DNA from: an uncultured Acetatifactor sp.
Lineage (GTDB): Bacteria > Bacillota > Clostridia > Lachnospirales > Lachnospiraceae
Assembly (NCBI GenBank): GCA_910586775.1
Contig: CAJUJN010000007.1
Span: forward strand, 40,952 to 104,951
Reading direction: 5' to 3'
Length of the DNA: 64,000 nt
Numbering within the stretch: the stretch's first letter is position 1; every line of letters begins with the position of its first letter. Below, in pieces: positions 7,853 to 15,793 of the stretch. Both the position numbers and the translations under genes were made by a program. The notes below the pieces were generated by a model. It was not told the DNA's origin. It worked only from the letters and a program-made list of their open reading frames with translations, and ran no database searches.

Positions 7853-9138
7853 AAGACTATATAATTACCAATCAAAAATTGTTCATTTATGGCGGTATTC
7901 CTTTTCTTTATAGGAATGGATGCTTTTTCCCAGATTGGACAAGAGCGGAACTGTCAACCTCTATCAGAGAAAAGATTTTTGAGCGTCTGATTAAAAGCAC
8001 TACCATTGACCGGGTTTATAGATTATTTCTAACGGATGCAAGAATACAGAAATCCTTTGATGAAATCAATACCTATCCGGCAGAGTGGATTTGTTTTCAG
8101 AATGGAATGTATGACCCTATCAATAAAAAGATGATTCCGCATGATGAAAAATATTGTTGCATTAACCAAGTGCCGCATGAATACCACCCGGAAATGCTAC
8201 CGAAAGCAGGAGAAGCCATTGAGGAATATTTAAACTTTATCTGTGACGGAAAGAAAGACACAAGGGAGATGTTATTGCAGTTTATGGGCTATTCCATGAC
8301 GCGAGATACCCGGCAGCAGAAATTTTTGATTTTGACAGGCGAGGGCGGTTCAGGGAAATCTACACTGATAAAGTGTTTTGAAATGCTTGTAGGACAGAGG
8401 AATATATCCAATGTTTCGCTAACAGACCTTCAGCAGAGATTTTCAAGTATTGAATTGATGGGGATGCTTATAAATTCTTGTGCTGACTTGGAGATTGGAG
8501 CGTTGACTGACACGAGCATGATTAAAAAGTTGGTTGGTGAGGATTCCATCAAAGGAGAGCGAAAGGGAAAAGACCTTGTATTTTTCAAGAATTATGCAAA
8601 GTTGATTTTTAGTACAAATGAACTTCCAGTGATTAAATCAGAAAAAACAAATGCTTTTTATAGGCGGTTGCTAGTATTTCCTATGAGTAAAGTTCCAGAG
8701 CATAAAGACCCAGATTTGTTTAATAAGTTGGAAGCAGAGAAAGATTATTTGTTAATGCTTTCGGTACAAGCCCTTGAAAGAATGTATCAGCAAAAAAATA
8801 TCACGGTTGCGGCCGCATCAGAGCATGAGATTGAGCGGCTAAGAGCAGATTCTGATTCAGTCGAGGGTTTTATACTGGAAGAATGTGAGAAAGTGGATGG
8901 ATATAGAGAGGAACGCACTGAACTTTATAAAAGGTATTTTGCATTTTGCGAGGAAAACGAAAGACAGTCATTGACAAAAAATAATTTCTACAAGAGTTTG
9001 CGTTTAAAAGGGTATTCGGAGATTACATCCATCGGGAGGCGGTACTTTTTGGGTTTAAAATCTGCACCGGAAAAATGCACTAATGACGGTTTTATACAGA
9101 TAACTCAGGAGCAGTTGAAAGATTTGCCATTTGATTAG
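7792..9138 (+). CDS. SF3-type phage/plasmid helicase (P4/D5 family)
   Basis: This 448-residue protein has a D5 N-terminal-like region, then a superfamily 3 helicase with Walker A GEGGSGKST at residues 183-191, Walker B-like NSCADLE and a sensor segment LIFSTNELP, and a C-terminal winged-helix-like part. It would unwind the element's origin. The annotated ATG has no Shine-Dalgarno, and the frame is open upstream to 7735 in register with the family, overlapping the primase by 60 bases. A -1 shift on the A7 run would give one fused primase-helicase. TGCAC repeats start inside its 3' end. Confidence 0.85.
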   Translation: MRFHLVADNGKITGVFDAAIEDYIITNQKLFIYGGIPFLYRNGCFFPDWTRAELSTSIREKIFERLIKSTTIDRVYRLFLTDARIQKSFDEINTYPAEWICFQNGMYDPINKKMIPHDEKYCCINQVPHEYHPEMLPKAGEAIEEYLNFICDGKKDTREMLLQFMGYSMTRDTRQQKFLILTGEGGSGKSTLIKCFEMLVGQRNISNVSLTDLQQRFSSIELMGMLINSCADLEIGALTDTSMIKKLVGEDSIKGERKGKDLVFFKNYAKLIFSTNELPVIKSEKTNAFYRRLLVFPMSKVPEHKDPDLFNKLEAEKDYLLMLSVQALERMYQQKNITVAAASEHEIERLRADSDSVEGFILEECEKVDGYREERTELYKRYFAFCEENERQSLTKNNFYKSLRLKGYSEITSIGRRYFLGLKSAPEKCTNDGFIQITQEQLKDLPFD

Positions 9139-9286
9139 TGCAGAATTTAAGAGATAAAGTGCAGATTGAGAGCAGATAAATTTAAAAACTGCACTCCATC
9201 AAAACCGCTATTTTACAGTGTTTTATTAAATGCATGTATGTTTTTGAAAAATATATGAATTGAAGAGAAAAATTGCACTTTTGCAC
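9063..9286. repeat. TGCAC iteron cluster, candidate replication origin
   Basis: Seven copies of TGCAC or its complement occur in 224 bases: 9063, 9076, 9138 (GTGCA), 9159 (GTGCA), 9190, 9274 and 9282. The consensus is about YTGCACT, with both orientations used. They straddle the 3' end of the helicase gene and an AT-rich gap. Iterons beside an SF3 helicase gene are typical of replication origins in phage satellites and plasmids. Confidence 0.5.
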
Positions 9287-9331
9287 TGCCTATGGTTTTT
9301 GTAACGGTATTAGAAAGCGAGGATAAGAACT

Positions 9332-9559
9332 ATGTCAGAAACAGATTTGAAAAAAGTCTACGGAATGTTCACATCCGCATGGAAGTTGTTCAAAGAGTAT
9401 GCGGATATATGGCAAATGGAAAGCGAAAAGTGGGAGCAGCTAGTCAATGAATCCGACAAGATAGCGCAGTCATATGGAAATTGTAGGCTTGCCAGAGATT
9501 TGCTATCTGCAGCTGTTGGCGAGTTAGAGCGTCGGAGCAAGGAGGTACAGAATCCATGA
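9332..9559 (+). CDS. Hypothetical small helical protein
   Basis: This 75-residue helical protein is rich in Glu, Lys and Trp and has no recognised family. GAGGAT lies upstream of the ATG. Its stop overlaps the start of the ERCC4 nuclease gene (ATGA), indicating translational coupling and a related role in DNA processing (inference). Confidence 0.6.
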   Translation: MSETDLKKVYGMFTSAWKLFKEYADIWQMESEKWEQLVNESDKIAQSYGNCRLARDLLSAAVGELERRSKEVQNP

Positions 9560-10083
9560 GGAAATACAAATTTTCAGTAGAAGATATCAAAAGATTGCTT
9601 AAGCAGATAGTCATTCTGGTTGACAGCAGAGAAAAGAGGAACGGCCACATATCGGACTACTTTGAGAAGAACGGTATTGCATACCAGAAGACAAAATTGG
9701 ATTACGGTGATTATTCATTCATGATTCCAGCATCGGCGGCAGGTGAGGACATATATTTTCATCGTGATTGCGTGGTGGAGCGTAAGGCTTCTCTGGAGGA
9801 ACTTTCCGGCAATCTGGCGCAGGAGCGGGAACGCTTTGAGAAAGAATTCCTAAAAGCCGGGAACGATGGTGCAAAAATATACCTGATGGTGGAGTCTCCC
9901 GGTGGTTACAGCGACATTATTGCGCACCGCTACAAGACAGAGTTCGCCCATGCTGCCTATATGGCATCTTTGAAAACGTGGGAGCATCGATTTGGATGTA
10001 ATGTGCAGTTTATAAGTCCTGAATATAGTGGCTACTATATATACAGCACGTTTGTTTATTTTGCGAGGGAGATGTTGAAGTGA
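9556..10083 (+). CDS. ERCC4-domain nuclease
   Basis: This 175-residue protein carries the ERCC4/XPF nuclease signature: ILVDSREK near the N-terminus, LDYGDYSFM, and VVERKASLEEL, giving the metal-binding D, E and ERK residues. A single ERCC4 domain without helicase is common in phages and mobile elements, where it may resolve replication or recombination intermediates. It overlaps the genes before and after it by four bases, so it sits in a tightly coupled replication operon. Confidence 0.8.
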   Translation: MRKYKFSVEDIKRLLKQIVILVDSREKRNGHISDYFEKNGIAYQKTKLDYGDYSFMIPASAAGEDIYFHRDCVVERKASLEELSGNLAQERERFEKEFLKAGNDGAKIYLMVESPGGYSDIIAHRYKTEFAHAAYMASLKTWEHRFGCNVQFISPEYSGYYIYSTFVYFAREMLK

Positions 10084-10661
10084 TGAACACAGAAACAGCA
10101 GTAAATGGAGTTGAAGTATACACAAACAAACTTTATCAGTTGACGGACGAATACATAAGAGAGCGACTTAATGGGGATGAAGAGAAAGTCAACAGCAATT
10201 TCAGGGTCTTGATATTTTACTTGGCGGACAGAATAAGTAAGCCGGATAATGACAACATAGAGGAACTGGATGCGATGTTTTCAGCATTTACCAGACTATG
10301 CGCCAGATATGGGCGACTGCCTACGTTGGAAGCGTTCTCATGGCTTGTAGGGATTGACAGGAACACTTTTACGGACTGGCGGGAGGGACGGTATAGACTA
10401 AGTACCGCGCATGGTAGCACGGTCAAAAAATGGCTTGATATCTGCAAAGGGTTTGTGGTTGACGAATTGAGCAATAGCAAGTTTGCAAATCCTAACCTGA
10501 TTTTCACCGCAAAAGCGGCCTACTACATGCGGGAAACCGCACCTATTCCGGCTACAGAGGTGCCGGGGAGGATTGAGCCAAAGACACCGGAGGAAATCGC
10601 CGCCAGATACGGCCTTGTGTCATCCACAGAGTTGCCGGAACTGCCCGAAGTACCAGACTAA
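10080..10661 (+). CDS. HTH DNA-binding protein, possibly terminase small subunit-like
   Basis: This 193-residue protein has a helical core with an HTH-like stretch near residues 80-105 (LEAFSWLVGIDRNTFTDWRE), followed by a conserved-looking LIFTAKAAYYMRET segment and a proline-rich acidic tail. The layout recalls small DNA-binding proteins such as phage terminase small subunits that recognise pac sites, but no direct match is recognisable and no terminase large subunit is present. The four-base overlap with the ERCC4 gene places it in the replication operon. Confidence 0.5.
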   Translation: MMNTETAVNGVEVYTNKLYQLTDEYIRERLNGDEEKVNSNFRVLIFYLADRISKPDNDNIEELDAMFSAFTRLCARYGRLPTLEAFSWLVGIDRNTFTDWREGRYRLSTAHGSTVKKWLDICKGFVVDELSNSKFANPNLIFTAKAAYYMRETAPIPATEVPGRIEPKTPEEIAARYGLVSSTELPELPEVPD

Positions 10662-10675
10662 TCAGGAGGACAACC

Positions 10676-10771
10676 ATGTCAATGTATAAAAACCCATTGC
10701 ATCCGATTGTGTATATTCTGTATAAGTTATTTATTTCAAGCCTGTTAAGCCACATATGGGTAGCAATTTGA
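10676..10771 (+). CDS. Small hydrophobic peptide (31 aa)
   Basis: A perfect AGGAGGACAACC site precedes ATG, and the frame encodes a 31-residue peptide with one hydrophobic helix (HPIVYILYKLFISSLL). It ends the replication operon. It may be a real membrane micropeptide or the remnant of a longer gene; only the ribosome binding site supports it. Confidence 0.4.
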   Translation: MSMYKNPLHPIVYILYKLFISSLLSHIWVAI

Positions 10772-11108
10772 TGCTTCACAAATGGATAATATTGATGGTA
10801 TTGCAACAGTAATTGCAACAATGTAGTAGATATGTGGGAAGAAATAGCGTATTTTAAGGCTTTATTTATTAGGGTATGTCAAGTTAAATATCTTGATTAC
10901 GTGAAATAGATAATTTAATTTGATAAATTTTTTGCACACGTACTTACGGCGATATCCTAATATTACAATAAGAAAATGATGGAATAAAGTATGGTGTAGG
11001 GGTTTATAGAATCGAATATATGTTCTTTATTTGACCCCCAACGCAATTTTTTAAAGAAAAAAGCCCTTTCTGAAAATCAAAAAAATAATAAAAAAGGAGT
11101 GATATTCA
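10772..11108. other. AT-rich gap without a recognised gene
   Basis: About 340 AT-rich bases separate the replication operon from the paralogue operon. I see no coding frame with a ribosome binding site and no clear terminator; AAGGAG near 11095 belongs to the gene at 11109. It probably holds the promoter of the next operon, but no convincing -35/-10 pair stands out. Confidence 0.4.
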
Positions 11109-11347
11109 ATGGATTTAGAATCAAGACACAAGGACGGAATTTATTCACTTAAGGTTCTGGAATTCCGTGAGGGAAACCAGGCGGTTGTGAAGCATCCAAT
11201 TGTAAAAATGCGTGTGTTCTGCTGCCTGTCCTCGGGGTATACGTTGATGTGAAATTTTCCCCTATGGATGGAAATCGGCACAAGGCAGTATACCAGGGCA
11301 TAACGCTGCCAGAGTTCGTGCCGGAGGATGGAGCAGAAATATATTGA
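11109..11347 (+). pseudogene. Frameshifted 79-residue protein upstream of paralogue A
   Basis: ATG 11109, behind AAAAAGGAGTGATATTCA, opens a frame that stops at 11250-11252 after 47 residues. The sequence CGTGTGTTC at 11211 has one GT too many: removing a GT gives an uninterrupted 78-79-residue protein continuing LLPVLGVYVDVKFSP and ending at TGA 11345-11347. I recognise no family. It is either a dinucleotide-slippage pseudogene or a phase-variable gene; it sits at the head of the paralogue operon. Confidence 0.6.
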
Positions 11348-11377
11348 TAGGCGAGGAGCCGGAAAGAAGAGGTAAAC

Positions 11378-12430
11378 ATGAAAAAAGAGTATGATGTATT
11401 CAGTGTTGCAAAAGTGTGCATGGACAGCTACAAAAGCAAATTTGACAGAGCAACGGCCAAAAGGAAAAAGAGTTTCGAGGACTTGAATAAAAACTATGTC
11501 CCCGGCTCCCCGATATTCATTGCAGAGCGAGACAAAATTACTCCAACATATAAAGCAGAGGTTGAAGCCGCCAGAGGTGAAGCCCTGAAAGCGTTTGAGG
11601 ACGCTTTGGAAGAGGCTATTGCATGTGAGAGGGCACACGCAACTGTAATTTCTGCCGAAACAACAAGACTAATGAGCGTCCTTGACTGCCTTAAAGATTC
11701 CCCGGTATCGGTTGACGAGTACCAGGCACTGGTTGAAGTGCATGACGGCAAGTCATATTGGGTGGATAGATTCTTTGAGAAGATAGCCGAAAAGAACGGC
11801 ATTTTTGAAACCGGGGTACAGCCGTCACTTACTGCAAAACTGGAAGTGCTGAACGAACTGGCGGCAAGCACAAGGGATTGTCTGAACAATTACAATGGCG
11901 AGGATAAAAATTTTCTTGTCACAAGTAGCGAGGGATATATTTTCAAACTGGAGAAGAGATACACCAATGGTTACAGCAATGTCCGCATGAGTGACAAAGA
12001 GACAGCAAAAAGGTTAGTTGCAAATGCCCTAAACAAAGGGGATTCTCTGGAACGTAGCTGTGCGCTTGCCAATATGCTGCGGACAAGCAAGCCGGATATG
12101 CAGTATGAGATTCTGTCTTTGCTGGCAGAAAATAAGCATCCGGCATTATCAGACCCCACAATGAACCTTATCGGGGCGAATGAAGTTATCAATAGATTCC
12201 GGATAGAGAATTCCCGCGACATTAAAGCAGCAGCGGCGGCAATGGAGAAAGTAAAAGCTGCAAAGTCCCGCCAGGAGTATGCAGGAACCATCTATGACAA
12301 TTATGATAACAGACATTTCAGAAAGAGTATGGAAGAACGGATTGCCGCCACGAAAGACAGCGAACTAAGGGATTGCTATGAAAATGTCAGGGAAATCAAA
12401 CAGGAGGAAAGCCAGAAAGCGACAGAATAA
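11378..12430 (+). CDS. Paralogue A, long helical protein of unknown function
   Basis: This 350-residue protein has no recognised domain. Residues about 1-110 are strongly helical and charged, as in a coiled coil. Landmarks shared with the second copy (12619-13668) are NYVPGSPIFIAERD, YWVDRFFEKIAEKNGI and the ALANMLRTSKPDMQYEILSLLAE segment, in the same order. The start has GAAGAGGTAAAC upstream. It lies between a broken small gene and a 47-residue ORF. Function is unknown; a scaffold-, capsid- or helper-interaction role are all only guesses. Confidence 0.65.
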   Translation: MKKEYDVFSVAKVCMDSYKSKFDRATAKRKKSFEDLNKNYVPGSPIFIAERDKITPTYKAEVEAARGEALKAFEDALEEAIACERAHATVISAETTRLMSVLDCLKDSPVSVDEYQALVEVHDGKSYWVDRFFEKIAEKNGIFETGVQPSLTAKLEVLNELAASTRDCLNNYNGEDKNFLVTSSEGYIFKLEKRYTNGYSNVRMSDKETAKRLVANALNKGDSLERSCALANMLRTSKPDMQYEILSLLAENKHPALSDPTMNLIGANEVINRFRIENSRDIKAAAAAMEKVKAAKSRQEYAGTIYDNYDNRHFRKSMEERIAATKDSELRDCYENVREIKQEESQKATE

Positions 12431-12475
12431 AATTTTAAATAAAAAGCCTATTGGCAGAAAGAAGAGGTAAAAGTT

Positions 12476-12619
12476 TTGGAAGAGAGACGGAACACAGCAC
12501 AGAGCGAAAAGAGCCGGGAGGAAATGCGCCGGGAGATAATGAGCATCCAGGACAGAAAAAAGCGGCATGAAGCAATTGCCAGAAACATGAGTTTATTCAC
12601 AGACAAGAAAGAGAGGTAA
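12476..12619 (+). CDS. Small basic/acidic helical protein (47 aa)
   Basis: A TTG start, with AGAAGAGG eight bases upstream, encodes 47 residues of almost pure charged helix (SREEMRREIMSIQDRKKRHE). Its TAA overlaps the ATG of paralogue B in the sequence TAATG, implying coupling. No family is recognised. Confidence 0.5.
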   Translation: MEERRNTAQSEKSREEMRREIMSIQDRKKRHEAIARNMSLFTDKKER

Positions 12620-13668
12620 TGGCTATGACAATAAATATCGGGATTGTAACAGAGGTTTTAAAATATGAAGCACAGAACTACAAAGAACAGCATGACGCAA
12701 TCAAGGCAACGAGAGCGCGGGAGCTGCGGGAGGTAAAGGAAAACTATCAGCCCGGCTCAAAACTGGCAATAGAGAGGGAGCGGCAGATAAATGAAGCTTG
12801 TGATTCTTCCTTGACCAAACTAAAAGTCAGTGCGGTTGATAGGGCACTGCAAGACGTTGAGGAATTGCGCCAGCAGGAACTTTTCCGTGTGCAGACTGTC
12901 AACGAACCTCTTCTTGCGAAAGTCCGGGCGATAGCAGACGTACCCATGACCACGCTTGAACTGAAAGCCTTTGCGGCTAAAATCGGGGCAAAAGGCGATT
13001 ACTGGGCAAGCCGGATGCTTGCGGACATTGCAGAAAAGAATGGGATAGATTCAACTGAAATCGGCATAGAAAGCACATATGACACCAAAATGTCGATTCT
13101 TGACCAATTAACAGACCAGTTAAACAGCATTTTCAAGCATTACGGAACAAACGACCCTACAGAAAGACCAAAGGTGAATTATCTTTATCTGTCTGATGAA
13201 ATATGCGAGAGGGCAAAGCAGATGTACGGCGGCAAGATTGGACGCTTAAGCGACACCCAGAAAGCCGACAAAGCATACTTCACAATAATGACACAGCATA
13301 CAGACATCCAAAAGGGTATTGCAATTTCCAATGTCCTGCGGAATGCAAAGGGTGATGTGAAGAACCTGATTCTTTGCCGCCTGGCAGAGGATAGAAATAT
13401 TTCCGAAATGGCGGCGGAGTTTTCCGGGCATATGAATGAAATTTCGGAATTCAAGAACGGCAAGGCGGCAGAGTATCGGTTGGCAGAAAAAGCATTGCAG
13501 AATATCCGCAAAGTAAAGGACAGGGCGGCAATAGAGAATATAGCAACAGAACATTCGGATAACGAATTTTTCGGCGAAATGTTCAAAAAAGAAAAAAAGC
13601 TGAACTTTGCCTTGGCAGAAATATTGAGCGGGGAGCCGGTGCAGGATCCGGACGGCGAAACAGAATAG
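12619..13668 (+). CDS. Paralogue B, long helical protein of unknown function
   Basis: This 349-residue protein is a diverged paralogue of 11378-12430. Corresponding landmarks are NYQPGSKLAIERER, DYWASRMLADIAEKNGI and IAISNVLRNAKGDVKNLILCRLAED. The helical N-terminus and acidic C-terminal tail are shared. Two copies of the same length, separated by one small ORF, suggest an ancient tandem duplication with divided roles, such as heteromer formation (inference). The operon ends with a hairpin right after the stop. Confidence 0.65.
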   Translation: MAMTINIGIVTEVLKYEAQNYKEQHDAIKATRARELREVKENYQPGSKLAIERERQINEACDSSLTKLKVSAVDRALQDVEELRQQELFRVQTVNEPLLAKVRAIADVPMTTLELKAFAAKIGAKGDYWASRMLADIAEKNGIDSTEIGIESTYDTKMSILDQLTDQLNSIFKHYGTNDPTERPKVNYLYLSDEICERAKQMYGGKIGRLSDTQKADKAYFTIMTQHTDIQKGIAISNVLRNAKGDVKNLILCRLAEDRNISEMAAEFSGHMNEISEFKNGKAAEYRLAEKALQNIRKVKDRAAIENIATEHSDNEFFGEMFKKEKKLNFALAEILSGEPVQDPDGETE

Positions 13669-13686
13669 ATTTATCTGAAAAAAGAA

Positions 13687-13722
13687 AAAGGGAAGTATTC
13701 TTCAGACGTGACACTTCCCTTT
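13687..13722 (+). terminator. Hairpin terminator after paralogue B
   Basis: AAAGGGAAGT (13687-13696) pairs perfectly with ACTTCCCTTT (13713-13722). Only three T residues follow on the plus strand, while the minus strand also ends in an A/T-rich run, so it may work in either direction. Confidence 0.6.
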
Positions 13723-13725
13723 ACC

Positions 13726-13768
13726 GCATTGCATCTACTCCAATTATATCAGAAAGTAGGTGCAATGC
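13726..13768 (+). promoter_or_regulatory. Inverted repeat overlapping the sigma factor ribosome binding site
   Basis: GCATTGCATCTACT (13726-13739) pairs with AGTAGGTGCAATGC (13755-13768), 14 base pairs with one G-U pair and a 15-base loop. The right arm contains AGTAGG, the only Shine-Dalgarno candidate for the sigma factor ATG at 13772, so the fold would hide it. Confidence 0.55.
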
Positions 13769-13771
13769 AAT

Positions 13772-14719
13772 ATGGTAGCTGATAATGAAACATTGGTTGA
13801 GAGAATCCGGGGCGGCTATTCCGTATCGGAAAATATGCAACTGCTGTATGAAAACAATTTGCCGCTGATAAAAAGAATCATAAGGCTGTATACCGCATAT
13901 GAGCCTATGGAAGATTTATTACAAGAAGCCTTTTTCGGGTTATGGACGGCGGTTCAACGCTATGAATCATCAAAAGAAGTGCAGTTTATGACATATGCGC
14001 AATACTGGATTCTTTCGGCAGTGCGGAGATACATCAGGAAATGCGGCTCCACCGTCCGGCTACCGAACCATATCCGGCAAAGGTTGACCCGCTGCAGCAG
14101 AGCCGCCGAACAGATAAGGCGAAGCTATGGGCAGGAACCATGTCTCGCGGAGATTGCTTCTTTTACTGGCATACCTGAAAAAGAGGTTCAGAAAATAAAA
14201 GTATATGCGCAAGGGGTGGACAGCCTGGACACTCCAATAGCAGAAGATGGAAGTCTGACGCTTTCGGACAAGCTACAAGGCGATTCTGACCCCGAAAATG
14301 AAGCAATTGATAAAATATACAAAGAACACTCTAAAAGTGAATTGTGGGGCATTGTGGAGCGTTACACGACCGAAGGGGAGAATGAGATAATCCGGGAGAT
14401 TTTCATAAACGAAAAGACCATGGCGGCGGTTGCCAGGGAACAAGGCATAGGTATTGAGCGAGTGCGCCAACTGAAAGAAAAAGCCCTGCGGAAACTTAAG
14501 GCGGGCAAGGCGCGGCGGGAACTACTGGAGAAATTTGAGGTTGCCGAAACCATGCTATACCGGGGCGGCCTGACAAGCTATAGGCGGCATGATTTTGTTT
14601 CTGTTGTGGAGCGTGCCGCTACAAGGAAACTGGAAATAGAAGAACGCTATAGGCAGATTCTAGCGGAGATTGAAAGAGCCGGGAAAGGTGGTAAGAATGG
14701 CGAGATTGACACCAATTAA
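13772..14719 (+). CDS. Element-encoded sigma-70 family RNA polymerase sigma factor
   Basis: This 315-residue protein has sigma region 2 (DLLQEAFFGLWTAVQRYES and FMTYAQYWILSAVRRYIR), a region 3-like segment (EPCLAEIASFTGIPEKEVQ) and region 4 with an HTH (TMAAVAREQGIGIERVRQLK). It would redirect host RNA polymerase to element promoters, as phage late sigma factors do. An extra 60-residue tail follows region 4. A GTG at 13760 is in frame, but ATG 13772 fits better; translation may be limited by the hairpin just upstream. Confidence 0.85.
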   Translation: MVADNETLVERIRGGYSVSENMQLLYENNLPLIKRIIRLYTAYEPMEDLLQEAFFGLWTAVQRYESSKEVQFMTYAQYWILSAVRRYIRKCGSTVRLPNHIRQRLTRCSRAAEQIRRSYGQEPCLAEIASFTGIPEKEVQKIKVYAQGVDSLDTPIAEDGSLTLSDKLQGDSDPENEAIDKIYKEHSKSELWGIVERYTTEGENEIIREIFINEKTMAAVAREQGIGIERVRQLKEKALRKLKAGKARRELLEKFEVAETMLYRGGLTSYRRHDFVSVVERAATRKLEIEERYRQILAEIERAGKGGKNGEIDTN

Positions 14720-14873
14720 GGCAATCAGGGCAAAATGCCTTGAATGTAGTTGCGGACAGTTTAAAGAAGTCCGGGAGTGTACTGTGAAAAACTGCCCGCT
14801 ATACAGCTATAGAAACAGGCATAGACCAAAAGAGGGAGAATTGCCCGCCGAAAGCGATTCAAACGAAAAGTAG
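14697..14873 (+). CDS. Cysteine-rich zinc-ribbon-like phage protein
   Basis: This 58-residue basic protein starts MARLTPIKAIRAKCLECSCG and has four closely spaced cysteines (CLECSC and a later C...C pair before PLY), then YRNRHRP. Proteins of this pattern are frequent in Firmicute prophages and probably bind zinc. ATG 14697 follows AAAGGTGG and overlaps the sigma gene's end by 23 bases, so it is co-translated with the sigma factor and may modulate transcription (inference). Confidence 0.65.
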   Translation: MARLTPIKAIRAKCLECSCGQFKEVRECTVKNCPLYSYRNRHRPKEGELPAESDSNEK

Positions 14874-14927
14874 GCGGCTAGGGCGGTACTTTTTGGCAAG
14901 AAAGGGTATAACAGAAAGGGAGCGAGT

Positions 14928-15179
14928 ATGGAAAAATCATTCAAGGCTTATACAGAGGAACAAGAAAAGGAATTAAAAAAGATTAATGAGACAAGAAATC
15001 CTATAAATGAATTGGACGGCACTAAAGAGAAAGAAAATATTCTACAAGAGATATTAGGAGCCTTAAAACGCATTGAGAAGCTTTTGACACCAGAGATTCA
15101 AGGAAACTACATGAAAGAAGCTGTATCTTCTGCACTGTTGGGATGCTGTAAACGCAAGAATGATTCAGAGAAGCAATAG
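14928..15179 (+). CDS. Hypothetical 83-residue helical protein
   Basis: This charged helical protein (EEQEKELKKINET, then ILQEILGALKRIEKLLTPE) ends in a Cys pair (GCCKRK). GAAAGGGAGCGAGT precedes the ATG. No family is recognised. It follows the sigma factor gene on the same strand and is closed by a hairpin at 15193-15224. Confidence 0.55.
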   Translation: MEKSFKAYTEEQEKELKKINETRNPINELDGTKEKENILQEILGALKRIEKLLTPEIQGNYMKEAVSSALLGCCKRKNDSEKQ

Positions 15180-15192
15180 AGAATTTTTGTTT

Positions 15193-15224
15193 GGTGGAGG
15201 GAAATTTGCGGAAAACCCTCCGCC
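15193..15224 (+). terminator. GC-rich hairpin ending the sigma operon
   Basis: GGTGGAGGG (15193-15201) pairs with CCCTCCGCC (15216-15224, one G-U pair). No T run follows, so it may be a weak terminator or an RNA-stability element. The following 15225-15433 shows a second small hairpin (GTCCGT/ACGGAC, 15240-15258) and no gene. Confidence 0.45.
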
Positions 15225-15433
15225 GCCAGAAGTCGATTGTGTCCGTCTGTCTTACGGACAATCATAGTATAACACATTCTGGAAAAGTGCCGCCCATGAT
15301 AGTGTGCAAGAATAGCAAAAGGCGCATACGATTGTGTGCAAGCTCCATTTAGGGCATTTTATCTCGGATAGGTAATTTTATAGGGCGGCGGCTGAAAGCG
15401 TTCAGAATGGGCAGAAAGGGGGTAAATAAGGGT

Positions 15434-15565
15434 ATGTGTGGAGCGTTACATGGTCTTCTGATGGTTTTGTGTGTGGTGGGGATAATTGCGTTTATCATGG
15501 TGCTACTACTGCTTATTGTTGTGTGCGTCTGCGGAATACGCGAACTTATTGATTACTTTTGGTAA
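15434..15565 (+). CDS. Single-span membrane peptide (43 aa)
   Basis: This 43-residue peptide is mostly one long hydrophobic helix (VVGIIAFIMVLLLLIVVCVC) with a charged end (GIRELIDYFW). A purine-rich AGAAAGGGGGT lies 12 or so bases upstream. It sits directly before the type I toxin cassette. It could be a holin-like or toxin peptide; nothing beyond hydrophobicity supports a role. Confidence 0.4.
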   Translation: MCGALHGLLMVLCVVGIIAFIMVLLLLIVVCVCGIRELIDYFW

Positions 15566-15570
15566 GCCCC

Positions 15571-15599
15571 TTGCCATAAGTCGGAATTTGTGCTATATT
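15571..15599 (+). promoter_or_regulatory. Promoter of the type I toxin mRNA
   Basis: TTGCCA (15571-15576) and TATATT (15594-15599) are 17 bases apart. The TGTGC before the -10 box and the transcribed leader resemble the opposing antisense promoter at 15894-15922. Confidence 0.75.
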
Positions 15600-15697
15600 G
15601 TCACTACGGAAAAGTCATAGAGCCAAGGCGGCTCCTACCCTCTTGTTTCTCGGAGGGTTCAAGTAGCCCTCCAGACGAAAGAAAGGAGGGTGATGCG

Positions 15698-15793
15698 GTG
15701 TATGTTACATACTCTGATTTGATTCAGTTTGGAATATTCATTGTTGCCCTGATTGGGTTGTGTTACACAATCTTTCGGGGAAAAAGGAAATAG
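15698..15793 (+). CDS. Holin-like type I toxin peptide (31 aa)
   Basis: A GTG start, eight bases after AGGAGG, encodes a 31-residue peptide: short polar N-terminus, one hydrophobic span (FGIFIVALIGLCYTIF) and a basic RGKRK tail. This is the pattern of the TxpA/Fst-type 'putative holin-like toxin' peptides that damage membranes when their antisense RNA is lost. The frame is open from 15590, but only this start has a ribosome binding site. The mRNA has a leader of about 90 bases with a GGAGGG/CCCTCC pairing upstream of the start. Confidence 0.7.
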   Translation: MYVTYSDLIQFGIFIVALIGLCYTIFRGKRK

